The notes beneath the pieces are model-generated. The model saw nothing but the letters and a program-made list of their open reading frames with translations, was not told where the DNA came from and did no database searches. This document shows positions 23,863 through 31,425 of a DNA stretch of 39,641 nucleotides, piece after piece (within the stretch, counting starts at the first letter, position 1; every line of letters begins with the position of its first letter). This DNA is from a virus. Location of the stretch: the IMG/VR virus record IMGVR_UViG_3300022204_000009, positions 1-39,641 of that record. One strand, written 5' to 3'. The position numbers and the translations under genes were made by a program.

Positions 23863-25316
23863 TGGATATGATCACACTGTTAAATGATCCGAACTCTGAA
23901 AAAATATTACAGCTCGAAATTGACGGCACGCATTATTTATCGGACACAGCTTACTATTCCGAGCCAACCGACACACCGGCTAATCAGCCTTATGCGCCGG
24001 TCATTGCTCAGGGTGGTATTCCGAGTTACCGCCGCCGCATACAGGAGCTATGGGGTGGACGCTCACTAGCGAGCTGGGGCGAAGTTTCTCTGGCGAGTGA
24101 AATCGTTAATGGTGTTGATTTTTCTACCACCAGTATTCGCGGCAAACTGGTCGAGGGTTTTGTCACCGGCAAACGCAACCTGGTGGCGCTGGCTGATCGT
24201 TTGCAAATTATAAAAGGCGTGATCGGCTCTAAAAGCGTGAATGCGGACGGCGGTATTAGTTTTGATGTGATCGATGATCAATCAAAATTTCAGGCCACTG
24301 AGTTTCCACCAAACCGTTACGATTCAGCCACGGAGGTCGCGGGGTTTCCGGTAGCCAATCACGGCTTGAGTAAACCGGTTTGCCTGGGCCGTTGCAAAAA
24401 CGTACCCGCTACCTTAGTCGATGCAGGCACGTGGACTTACCAGGTGAATGATCCCGCCACGGGTTCGATCAATGCAATCTCTGCCGTGTACGATAACGGT
24501 GTCGTGGTCTCGACCAGTTCGATTGATCTGGTCAATGGAAAATTCACACTCACTTCTGCGCCGGTCGGTATTGTTACCGCTGATGTGGACGGTGTTAAAG
24601 ATGGCGCGACATGGTTATCAACCACCACGCTGATCGTTGACTGGTTGGCGCGTAATTATGGTGGCGTCGCTGGTGCTGATGTCGATATTTCAGGTCTGCC
24701 GTCTGGTGTTGTTGGTATTTTTTTAAATTCATCTACCACGCTCGATACCGTTATCACCAGTTTGTTGCAGGGCTGTTTGGGGTGGTGGCAATTTTCATCC
24801 ACGGGCCAGCTCCGTGTTCGTCAGATTTCCGCGCCTGTTTCGGGCGGAAAAATCTTTAATGAAAAAAAACAGTTATCAGAATTAGTTTTTACTGAAGACG
24901 ACGAACTCTATTGGTCGGTGCCGTTGTTGTATCAACGCAACTGGCAGCGATTAGAGCCTGCGTCGTCTGTGGCAGCGAATCAGGCAACCTGGTTGCGCTC
25001 AGAAGGTTATGAATCACGTACTGAAGATGCAGCCATCCTCGCTGCTTACGATTATGCGAGCACAGCTTCACGGCTCGAAACTTACTTTGACGTTAAGGCT
25101 GACGCTGAAACGGTAGGCACTTTGGCGCTCGCTATGTTTGGCGTGCCGCGTTATCGGACTGTAGTCGATCTACCACTCACGGCTCCGTTAACTCAGCTGG
25201 GTGATTCAATAGAGTTTCAGGATGCGGGGATTTTTGATGGCGATTATTTAGCGATTGGCTTAACTGATGAATGGGATGAAGAGCTCCCGGTTGTTAAAGC
25301 GGAGGTGTGGGGATAA
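23862..25316 (+). CDS. Distal tail protein, possible hub
   Basis: A 484-residue protein directly after tape measure. Features: LQLEIDGTHYLSDTAYYSEPTD, IPSYRRRIQELWGGRSLASWGEVSLAS, a central beta-rich domain and a C-terminal VVDLPLTAPLTQLGDSIEFQDAGIFDGDYLAIGLTDEWDEELPVVKAEVWG. Many siphophages have a tip protein with this layout between tape measure and fibres. No enzyme motif is seen. The TAATG overlap with the next gene and a GGAGG site at 25301-25305 support one operon. Confidence 0.7.
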   Translation: MDMITLLNDPNSEKILQLEIDGTHYLSDTAYYSEPTDTPANQPYAPVIAQGGIPSYRRRIQELWGGRSLASWGEVSLASEIVNGVDFSTTSIRGKLVEGFVTGKRNLVALADRLQIIKGVIGSKSVNADGGISFDVIDDQSKFQATEFPPNRYDSATEVAGFPVANHGLSKPVCLGRCKNVPATLVDAGTWTYQVNDPATGSINAISAVYDNGVVVSTSSIDLVNGKFTLTSAPVGIVTADVDGVKDGATWLSTTTLIVDWLARNYGGVAGADVDISGLPSGVVGIFLNSSTTLDTVITSLLQGCLGWWQFSSTGQLRVRQISAPVSGGKIFNEKKQLSELVFTEDDELYWSVPLLYQRNWQRLEPASSVAANQATWLRSEGYESRTEDAAILAAYDYASTASRLETYFDVKADAETVGTLALAMFGVPRYRTVVDLPLTAPLTQLGDSIEFQDAGIFDGDYLAIGLTDEWDEELPVVKAEVWG

Positions 25317-26200
25317 TGGCTATCGATAAAACAAAGCACGTTATTTTTATGGCTGACAATATGCTGGATCGGGCAACCGCGCTCACGGCTTCGTCAGAGG
25401 TTGCGTCGTTACCAGTAACCAATTTGCAAAATCATCAGCGCACAGAATTGTTTCGCACCGATGGCAACGTCGCGGGGCAGGTGGATATTGATATAACACT
25501 GAATGCTAGCGAAGGCAGCGTCGGCGGGTTAGCGGTTGTTGATCATAATTTATCATTGGCCGGTTCAATTCGCATACAGGCATGGACTGATGCTCACGAC
25601 GGTGCTGCGCAAGTGGTGGATGAAATTATTCAGCCGTATGCGCCGATATATGCTTTTGGTGATGGTGTTTTTGGTGAAGGTCTCTTTGGCGGTTATGCAT
25701 CTCTGGGGCCGTTCAGTTCGTATTCGCCACGCTCATATCTACGCGTAATTTCATTTTTACAACTCGTTGCTGTTATTGATGCCGACTACTGGCGCGTGAC
25801 ATTGATTGATTCAACGCTGGATTATATTCAATGTGGTCGTTTATTTATTGGTGAAGTGTGGCAACCAGAAACCAATTATTCATGGAGCAGCAAACTGTCT
25901 CGCAAACCGGAATCAAAAAAGCGTCGTAGTCGTGGAGGGCAGGATTATGGTAATCCGAAGCCTGGTCGTATGGCGCTGGAATTCAATCTTGACTGGTTGC
26001 AGCTCAACGATCAGCAACGGCTTTGGGCTGCTTATCTTTATGTGGAATCGGACACGCCGGTCATTGTAATTCAGAAACCCGATACCGATTCGTTTGACCG
26101 TGAATTGCGGTCACTCTATTGCACATTCGACGGACTTAGTGTCGAGGCCGCGTTCGAGGGTAATCATCGTTCATCTATTAAACTTATTGAGGCATTGTAA
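25316..26200 (+). CDS. Tail tip protein
   Basis: A 294-residue protein from ATG 25316 (a GTG nine bases upstream would lie inside the ribosome site). It is a beta-rich protein with SLPVTNLQNHQRTELFRTDGNVAGQVDIDITL, a glycine-phenylalanine rich loop (FGDGVFGEGLFGGYASLGPF) and TNYSWSSKLSRKPESKKRRSRGGQ. Similar proteins follow the distal tail protein in siphovirus tips. Function beyond tail tip structure is not evident. Confidence 0.7.
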   Translation: MAIDKTKHVIFMADNMLDRATALTASSEVASLPVTNLQNHQRTELFRTDGNVAGQVDIDITLNASEGSVGGLAVVDHNLSLAGSIRIQAWTDAHDGAAQVVDEIIQPYAPIYAFGDGVFGEGLFGGYASLGPFSSYSPRSYLRVISFLQLVAVIDADYWRVTLIDSTLDYIQCGRLFIGEVWQPETNYSWSSKLSRKPESKKRRSRGGQDYGNPKPGRMALEFNLDWLQLNDQQRLWAAYLYVESDTPVIVIQKPDTDSFDRELRSLYCTFDGLSVEAAFEGNHRSSIKLIEAL

Positions 26201-26202
26201 AA

Positions 26203-26955
26203 ATGGCTGATACACCTACTGATAATTTTAGCATTGTAAAACCTGAGATTGGTGTCGGTGGTCACGGCCCTAAAGTTCATACATTTTTGGACAAAATAGA
26301 CAGCGAACTGCTTTCTATTTTTGTGATGGGCCAGCTTTCTGTCATCGACAAAGACCTCACCGCGCCACCCGGCTCACCGGCTGATCGTGATGTTTATATC
26401 GTTGCGGCAGGAGCAACCGGTGCATGGGCAGGTCTCGATGGCGACGTCGTAGTGTGGAGCGCAGGCGCGGCGGCGTGGGCAACCTTAACGCCGCTCGAAG
26501 GCTGGTTGGCGTGGGTCGTTGATGAGGGGGTTGAGTATCGTCATGATGGGGCGGCTTGGGTAGCGATAACCCTGTCCGGTATATGGACGCCAGTTGTTTA
26601 CAGCGGAGCCAATGTAGCTGTTCTATCTTCGTCAGGGGGGCGTTATCGCTACTCCGGAAAGAAGTGTTTTGTTTCCTTTAACTTCACCATGACAAGCAAA
26701 AACGGTATGTCCGGCACTATTTCAGTTAGTGGGTTTCCTCTTACGCCAGATGTAACATACGCGCCTTATCCCATTTTTTCGACAGAGTACGCCGGTGCCA
26801 ATTTGGCGTTGGGGAGTCACCTGGTGGCTAGCATGGCAATAGGTGGGGGTATTACTTTTCGCTATATTAATAATACCGGTGGCGGAAATGTTACTGATGC
26901 AATGATTACAGATACTTTAACTGGATATTTTAGGGGAGAGATACTTTTACCATGA
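26203..26955 (+). CDS. Tail fibre-like protein with DUF2793 domain
   Basis: A 250-residue protein. The segment LTAPPGSPADRDVYIVAAGATGAWAGLDGDVVVWSAGAAAWATLTPLEGWLAWVVDEGVEYRHDGAAW (about 53-120) is a DUF2793-type domain, common at the base of tail fibres. The C-terminal 130 residues form a beta-rich head (SSSGGRYRYSGKKCFVSFNFTM, FRYINNTGGGNVTD) that could bind the host. It is the last virion-type gene in the late block and the best candidate here for receptor binding. Confidence 0.75.
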   Translation: MADTPTDNFSIVKPEIGVGGHGPKVHTFLDKIDSELLSIFVMGQLSVIDKDLTAPPGSPADRDVYIVAAGATGAWAGLDGDVVVWSAGAAAWATLTPLEGWLAWVVDEGVEYRHDGAAWVAITLSGIWTPVVYSGANVAVLSSSGGRYRYSGKKCFVSFNFTMTSKNGMSGTISVSGFPLTPDVTYAPYPIFSTEYAGANLALGSHLVASMAIGGGITFRYINNTGGGNVTDAMITDTLTGYFRGEILLP

Positions 26956-27362
26956 TCTCAACCACAAACTACCTGTCACAAACCCAGTCCTTACTTGATT
27001 TAGACGAGTACACGGACGGCTGCACAACACCGTTTAAAACATTCATCCATAGATGGTTAAAGAAATCGCGCGTACTCTGCGCGGCGCATGACTTTGGTGG
27101 GCGGGGTTTAATTAAAGGTGTTCGTCCTGGTTGGCACAACAATTTGCACACGCTGATTGCTCACTGGTCGCAGCCAGCGCCGATCTATTGGGTATGGGGT
27201 TCAGTAGTTGCTTTTTTTACTTTGTTTTGGGCCGTGTGGCATCATGATTGGGGGATCAATTTTTTTGACCTTGTTGGTTTTCATGTTTTTCTTTTAATGA
27301 TTATTGCTGTTTGTTTATTGGTTAAATACAAGCTGCTGATATTAAGTTGGGGTTGGGTTTAA
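26952..27362 (+). CDS. Membrane protein with phospholipase-A2-like C..HD motif
   Basis: A 136-residue protein overlapping the fibre gene by four bases (ATGA). The N-terminal half has TDGCTTPF (21-28) and VLCAAHDFGG (41-50), recalling the DGC...C..HD core of small phospholipase A2-like domains, whose His-Asp pair is catalytic. The second half has two membrane helices (about 77-97 and 107-130). It may act on membranes at lysis or entry, but one short motif is weak proof. It ends the late operon, five bases from the convergent integrase gene. Confidence 0.6.
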   Translation: MISTTNYLSQTQSLLDLDEYTDGCTTPFKTFIHRWLKKSRVLCAAHDFGGRGLIKGVRPGWHNNLHTLIAHWSQPAPIYWVWGSVVAFFTLFWAVWHHDWGINFFDLVGFHVFLLMIIAVCLLVKYKLLILSWGWV

Positions 27363-27366
27363 TAAA

Positions 27367-28332
27367 TCAATCCAACTTAGCCGCAATCTCTTCCGCGCTC
27401 GGGTTGTAATAAATCATCAAGCTCTTTGGATCTCGGTGGCCGACCATGCGCGCTAGATCGAGAACGTGCAGCTTCTGCGCTAATCGGGTCAACGCTTCGT
27501 GGCGCGAATCGTGAAAGGTCATATCTTTGATGCCGGTCTCAATTCGTGCCTTTCTAAATGTGGATGAAAGCACGCCGCTGCTAATGTCGAGCCGGTGATC
27601 GGGTAGGCGCTGAAACAACTCAACCGCGCGGCTGGTCAAAGGTACGTCGCGCCGGTCACTATTCTTCGTGTCGATCAAAGACACAAAGCGTTTTTCAGGA
27701 AACACCTTGTCGCTGTCCAGGCTAAGCAGTTCACCCGCGCGCATAGCTGTTTCAATCGCAATCAACCAGGCATAAGCCGTCACCTGTTTTTTATTCTCAG
27801 GCGGCTGGCCCTCAACATAACCGAGCTGCTTCAACATGGTCTCGATCTCATCAGGTAGTACACGCCGGAATCGATGCTTCGGCGTCGTTGGTGCTGCTAC
27901 GCCTTTCATTGGGTTAACCTCCAGCCATCCCCATTCCTTGCGCGCGATCTCAAACACAGACCGCAGCAAATTCATTTCACGCTTCACCGTACCTGATGCC
28001 ACCTTCCTCAACGCCGCGTCACGCCATTTAGCGATATCCGACGTCTCTATTTTATTCATGGGCAAAGCAATAAACTGGATCTCTTTCTCAAGTTTATGCA
28101 AACGAATCGCCTCCCAGCGCGCCCCTTTTTTCGTTGGCGATACCTCCTTTGCATATCGTTTTAACGCCGCCAACATCGAATGCGCACCAGTACCAGCATC
28201 AACACCATTCAGCTCCTGCTCAACCGCCCAATCACGACACGCCGTTTTAGTATCAAACGTAGCAGACCGCCGTGCACCATCGATGCAAACCTCAACCCTC
28301 CACTTCTTCCCGCGCTTCCTGTATGCAGCCAT
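27367..28332 (-). CDS. int: Tyrosine integrase
   Basis: A 321-residue site-specific recombinase. It has an N-terminal arm-binding part (AAYRKRGKKWRVEVCIDGARRSATFDTKT), a core-binding helical domain and the catalytic domain. Catalytic residues visible: Arg198 (AMRAGELLSL), Lys223 (DTKNSDRRDVPLT), His274 and Arg277 (HDSRHEALTRLA), His299 (MVGHRDPKSL) and Tyr309 (MIYYNP). It integrates the phage at the tRNA matching the attP core at 28511-28526. Start ATG 28332 is preferred over a TTG six bases upstream. Confidence 0.95.
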   Translation of the reverse strand: MAAYRKRGKKWRVEVCIDGARRSATFDTKTACRDWAVEQELNGVDAGTGAHSMLAALKRYAKEVSPTKKGARWEAIRLHKLEKEIQFIALPMNKIETSDIAKWRDAALRKVASGTVKREMNLLRSVFEIARKEWGWLEVNPMKGVAAPTTPKHRFRRVLPDEIETMLKQLGYVEGQPPENKKQVTAYAWLIAIETAMRAGELLSLDSDKVFPEKRFVSLIDTKNSDRRDVPLTSRAVELFQRLPDHRLDISSGVLSSTFRKARIETGIKDMTFHDSRHEALTRLAQKLHVLDLARMVGHRDPKSLMIYYNPSAEEIAAKLD

Positions 28333-28347
28333 AATCAATACCCATGT

Positions 28348-28585
28348 TTGGCGTAAATTCTGGCGTAAAGTGTGCGGGAACGGGCGTAAATAATCAAGTT
28401 TAGCGGGTTGCAGCGTAGTTATGCGGGAGTTAGCGGAAAGCGTAACCGATTGAAAAACAAATAAAAATCATGCTTTTCAGTAGGTTATAAAAGTTGAGTG
28501 TTTTTTGAGGTGGTGCCCAGGAGAGGCATAACAACTATTAAATAAATCAGTTAGTTATAATTGCTTGGCGTAAATTTGGCGTAGA
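28348..28585. other. attP: attP region with arm-type repeats
   Basis: TGGTGCCCAGGAGAGG at 28511-28526 is, on the - strand, the 3' end of a tRNA gene including CCA; its acceptor stem implies a tRNA starting GCCCAGG. Around it lie five same-direction copies of TTGGCGTAAA or close variants at 28348-28357, 28360-28369, 28381-28390, 28565-28574 and 28576-28585. Such decamers flanking a core are typical integrase arm sites. There is no gene between 28333 and 28586. Confidence 0.82.
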
Positions 28586-28586
28586 T

Positions 28587-28799
28587 TTATCGACCGTTGT
28601 TGTTGATCCAGTTCAGCATGTCTTCTTTTTTCCAGCGTTTTAGGCTGCCCATTATGCGGGGGTTTAGTGGTTGTGGAAAGCCGGTTCTTTTGACGAGGCG
28701 CTCAAGTACCTGGCGTTTGCTGCATCGTAATAATTCGGCTACTTCGTCCGGTGTGAGTAGTTCTATTTCTGTGGTTGTTTGTTGGGTGCTGGGGTTCAT
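28587..28799 (-). CDS. Excisionase-like/AlpA-type HTH protein
   Basis: A 70-residue winged-helix protein: IELLTPDEVAELLRCSKRQVLERLVKRTGFPQPLNPRIMGSLKRWKKEDMLNWI. This is the MerR/AlpA-like fold used by many excisionases, with the recognition helix in CSKRQVLERL and the GSLKRW wing. Its stop is beside the arm-type repeats and it precedes integrase in the same operon, so it probably directs excision. Confidence 0.85.
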   Translation of the reverse strand: MNPSTQQTTTEIELLTPDEVAELLRCSKRQVLERLVKRTGFPQPLNPRIMGSLKRWKKEDMLNWINNNGR

Positions 28800-28807
28800 G
28801 GTGGTTC

Positions 28808-29626
28808 CTATTTTTTTATAACGGTTCTGGTGCCGTTGGTTTCTTTGCTTACGATGCTGTTGCTGGCCATGATGTCGAGCAGCTGGGCGGCGTGGGCGTA
28901 GGTTGTTTTTAATTTTTTATGCAGGCCGTCGGTGGTGACTATTTGCTGTGCCGTGACTATGGCAACGGCTTCGTCATACACTGGATCGGTTTTGCCTGTT
29001 GCTATTACTGTTCGACTGCCGTCTGGGTTTAGGTCGCTGATTATGCCGTCGGTTTCCATTGTTTCAATTAGTCGGGCGGCTCTGTTGTAGCCGACTTTCA
29101 GGTGGCGCTGCAGGCCTGATATGGTTGCTGAGTTTTGTTCTCTGACAAATTCGACTGCCGCGTCATAGAGTGCGTCGGGTTCACCATTATTGCTTTCACC
29201 CTGGCTAGCTGTGTGGCTGCTGGTGGCTTGATTAGCTACTGGCTCAGCGGTTGGCTCGGTTGTGTAGTCGGGTAACGCTCTGAGCGTGTCAGTGCCTTTG
29301 TTGTCGAGTTTTTGTATAGCGTATGCCCGGATCTCGGTGAAGTATCTTTTTACGCCGTTGTCCATCCAGTCTCGGGTGCGCTTGCTGCCTCTGGTGTAGA
29401 TGAGGTTGCCTTTGCGCATGTACTGATAAGCGTGTTCGGCTTGTTGGTTGAAAAGTTTGACGACGTGCCACTCAACTTCTTCGATGTATTTACCTGATTG
29501 TTTACTGGTGTAGCTTTCATCGGTGACGACCAGTAGTTTGCAGACGGCACTACCATTTGGGTTGCGACGGATTTCCGGGTCTTTGGTTAGAGTGCCGATG
29601 ATTTGTATATCGTTAAGGCTTGGCAT
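28808..29626 (-). CDS. SSB fused to two FtsK-gamma-like domains
   Basis: A 272-residue protein from ATG 29626 (upstream frame overlaps the previous gene and is not used). Residues 1-110 are a single-stranded-DNA-binding OB fold (NDIQIIGTLTKDPEIRRNPNGSAVCKLLVVTDE, IEEVEWHVVKLFNQQAE, GNLIYTRG). A flexible Thr/Glu/Ser linker follows. Then come two winged-helix units like the FtsK gamma domain: 151-208 (DALYDAAVEFVREQNSATISGLQRHLKVGYNRAARLIETME) and 214-271, more diverged. Unit 1 keeps N181, R185 and E188 at the positions that read KOPS in FtsK; unit 2 has Ala, Gln and Asp there. The usual acidic SSB tip is missing (ends TVIKK). Confidence 0.88.
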   Translation of the reverse strand: MPSLNDIQIIGTLTKDPEIRRNPNGSAVCKLLVVTDESYTSKQSGKYIEEVEWHVVKLFNQQAEHAYQYMRKGNLIYTRGSKRTRDWMDNGVKRYFTEIRAYAIQKLDNKGTDTLRALPDYTTEPTAEPVANQATSSHTASQGESNNGEPDALYDAAVEFVREQNSATISGLQRHLKVGYNRAARLIETMETDGIISDLNPDGSRTVIATGKTDPVYDEAVAIVTAQQIVTTDGLHKKLKTTYAHAAQLLDIMASNSIVSKETNGTRTVIKK

Positions 29627-29628
29627 GG

Positions 29629-29886
29629 TTAAGCAACCTTGTAACCGAAGTGCTCTTCGGCGCATTCTTTGCAATAGAAAACGCCGCAATATAAACAACG
29701 GTACATATAAAGGTAATTAACTAGCTTGAGACATCCGCACCGTATTTTCGTATGTACTAGCGGTATGTTGTCTTTCTCCTGCAGCTTGATAAATTTAATT
29801 TGTTCATGCATCCATTTAAGTTTTTGCTCACGCTGCTCAGGTGTGGCGTTACTCTTATAGGTAGGCAGCTTTGCTGCTGTATCCAT
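29629..29886 (-). CDS. Small cysteine-rich (zinc) protein
   Basis: An 85-residue protein. The N-terminal half is charged and helical (PEQREQKLKWMHEQIKFIKLQEK); the C-terminal half holds CGC, CLYCGVFYCKECAEEHFG, a likely zinc-binding cluster. It ends three bases before the SSB start and begins just after the endolysin gene behind GAGGTG. The role is unknown; the neighbours do not decide it. Confidence 0.7.
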   Translation of the reverse strand: MDTAAKLPTYKSNATPEQREQKLKWMHEQIKFIKLQEKDNIPLVHTKIRCGCLKLVNYLYMYRCLYCGVFYCKECAEEHFGYKVA

Positions 29887-29888
29887 GT

Positions 29889-30362
29889 TTACACCTCAAT
29901 CAGTTCGATGTGTGGTAGATCGTCAAAGGTCTGGTCGCGGTAGTCGCCGTCGCCATCCCAGTCGGCTCCGAGTCGGAGATCGAAATTAGCCTCTATATCT
30001 GGGAAGTTTTTGCACATTTGCGACCAGGTGAAGCGGAATAGGGCGATTACTTCATAAAATTTCACGCGCTCCTTCCAGTCGAGATCACGCGTTTTGGTTG
30101 TCTGGCCTTTGAGGTCTCCCCAGCCTTCAGGTATTGGGTACGGTGCAACGTCTACGGCCATTGATGGGTAACTGTTATGTTTACTTTGTGGCCATTGTTT
30201 GGTGCTGTTGCCTTTTTTAAAGGCGTCGGTCTGTTCTGTCTCGGTGCGGTGGCCGACCAGGATGGTGATGTCGTGATGTTTGACTACGCGCTGGCAGAGT
30301 TCCTGTAATACTGGGTGACAGGTGTCGAGCTTACGTCTTGAGCTGGGGCCGAAGTCGGGCAT
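29889..30362 (-). CDS. Endolysin, M15-type peptidase
   Basis: A 157-residue zinc peptidase of the VanY/L-alanyl-D-glutamate endopeptidase type. Metal and catalytic residues: His62 and Asp71 in SKHNSYPSMAVDVAPYP, and His151 in DDLPHIEL; TILVGHRTETEQTDAFKKG is the usual N-terminal part. No signal peptide is seen, so it needs a holin to reach the wall. It is the only lysin found, yet it is in the leftward early operon rather than with the holins at 3007-3788. AAGGAG lies upstream. Confidence 0.9.
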   Translation of the reverse strand: MPDFGPSSRRKLDTCHPVLQELCQRVVKHHDITILVGHRTETEQTDAFKKGNSTKQWPQSKHNSYPSMAVDVAPYPIPEGWGDLKGQTTKTRDLDWKERVKFYEVIALFRFTWSQMCKNFPDIEANFDLRLGADWDGDGDYRDQTFDDLPHIELIEV

Positions 30363-30376
30363 GGTGTTATCTCCTT

Positions 30377-30658
30377 TTAATTGTTTTCTTTGATTGAGAG
30401 GTTGTAACCGGCGCAGAATGAATAAAAGGCCAGTTGCGTGTTTAGTTCCAGGTAGAACAGGGCGCTGAATTCGTCTTCATCGGTTTCAAGATGGAAGTCG
30501 TTGAGGTCGTTATTGATTACCCATGCCTCAAATTTATCCATCATGATTTTGATGTGGCTTTCTGTCCTGGCTTTGGTGATAGCTTTGTCTACGATTTCAG
30601 TGGGTATGGCACTCACTGGCTTGTTGTGGTCATGTCTGCTTGTGTGTGATTGGCTCAT
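30377..30658 (-). CDS. Hypothetical early protein
   Basis: A 93-residue protein with a polar His/Ser-rich N-terminus, EIVDKAITKARTESHIKIMMDKFEAWVINND and a C-terminal YLELNTQLAFYSFCAGYNLSIKENN. It appears mostly helical. A GGAGA ribosome site precedes ATG 30658. Function unknown; it lies between an unnamed early gene and the endolysin in the leftward operon. Confidence 0.65.
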   Translation of the reverse strand: MSQSHTSRHDHNKPVSAIPTEIVDKAITKARTESHIKIMMDKFEAWVINNDLNDFHLETDEDEFSALFYLELNTQLAFYSFCAGYNLSIKENN

Positions 30659-30673
30659 GGTGTTGGTCTCCGG

Positions 30674-31093
30674 TTATCGTTGAGGGGTTGAACGCAGCAG
30701 TTGTTGTGCGTTTTCGATGGGTAATATGTGTGGTGAGTACGGTGCTTTGTACGGTGGTTTTTTGCTGGTGAATAACAGCGTGCCGAATTCTTCATTCACC
30801 CTGTCTTCGCCGTTCCAATTTAAAATAACGTGGGTGGCTTCAAACCATTTTTTCAGGCGTTTCACCAGTGCTTCGTCTGGCTCTTTTTCGTAGTGGATGA
30901 CGATCATGTGTTTGATTCTCTTTTCAATCAGGACGGAGGCACCGAATTGTTTTTGCATGGCTTCGATAAATGGATCGGTGGCCAGCATGTTGAATAGTTC
31001 TGGACGGTTCTTTTCCATGCGCTCGATGATGTTGATGCGTTGCTCGGAGGTAATGGCACACAGGTCGATGTAACGTTGGTCAGCTGTACTCAT
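30674..31093 (-). CDS. Hypothetical early protein
   Basis: A 139-residue protein from ATG 31093, which overlaps the stop of the 25-residue peptide gene (ATGA). It contains ITSEQRINIIERMEKNRPELFNML, HMIVIHYEKEPDEALVKRLKKWFEATHVILNW and FTSKKPPYKAPYSPHILPIENAQQLL. Not recognised; mixed alpha/beta with no enzyme motif. A start further upstream is possible but would overlap the tiny peptide gene. Confidence 0.65.
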   Translation of the reverse strand: MSTADQRYIDLCAITSEQRINIIERMEKNRPELFNMLATDPFIEAMQKQFGASVLIEKRIKHMIVIHYEKEPDEALVKRLKKWFEATHVILNWNGEDRVNEEFGTLLFTSKKPPYKAPYSPHILPIENAQQLLRSTPQR

Positions 31094-31167
31094 AATGGTT
31101 GCTCCCAGTCTTTGCGGCGTGGCTTGGTAAGAAACACCCAAAGCGCGATGATTAGTTTTTTAATCAT
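31090..31167 (-). CDS. 25-residue coupled membrane peptide
   Basis: MIKKLIIALWVFLTKPRRKDW then EQPL, in a frame whose ATG overlaps the stop of the P-loop gene and whose stop overlaps the next start, both as ATGA. Such a double overlap is strong evidence that it is translated, although it is too short for most gene finders. It has one hydrophobic helix and a basic C-terminal half. Function unknown; it may be a membrane peptide or serve only to couple translation. Confidence 0.6.
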   Translation of the reverse strand: MIKKLIIALWVFLTKPRRKDWEQPL

Positions 31168-31400
31168 GCTGGTGCCTGTGTTCTGTTCATGTGATCGATG
31201 GCGACGGTTATATGGATAACCGCTGCGCCATTGATGTTGAACGGTGGCATGCAGCTGGTGATCGCTAAGCCTTCATCGGGAATAAAGCTGGAGCCATCCC
31301 ATTCATCGACTACGGATTTGCAGCCGTAGAATTTCTGTAGCTGTTTGGCGTCGGCTGTTTTTCCGCTGGCCTGTTTGCCGTAGATGATAACTATGCTCAT
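31164..31400 (-). CDS. Minimal P-loop ATPase-like protein
   Basis: A 78-residue protein from ATG 31400 (CGGAG upstream). It opens SIVIIYGKQASGKTADAKQL, a good Walker A (GKQASGKT), then SVVDEWDGSSFIPDEGLAITS, a Walker B-like hhDE. This is about as short as a P-loop protein can be and it lacks visible further motifs. It follows the ParB-like gene. It could be a stripped ATPase partner or regulator; there is no classical ParA. Confidence 0.7.
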   Translation of the reverse strand: MSIVIIYGKQASGKTADAKQLQKFYGCKSVVDEWDGSSFIPDEGLAITSCMPPFNINGAAVIHITVAIDHMNRTQAPA

Positions 31401-31425
31401 GGGTTGGCTCCGGTTGGTGGTTGGT

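Noticed and set aside
29627-29698. Extended N-terminus of the SSB fusion
   Set aside because: An Arg/Leu-rich stretch overlapping the previous gene; the OB fold begins at the ATG 29626.
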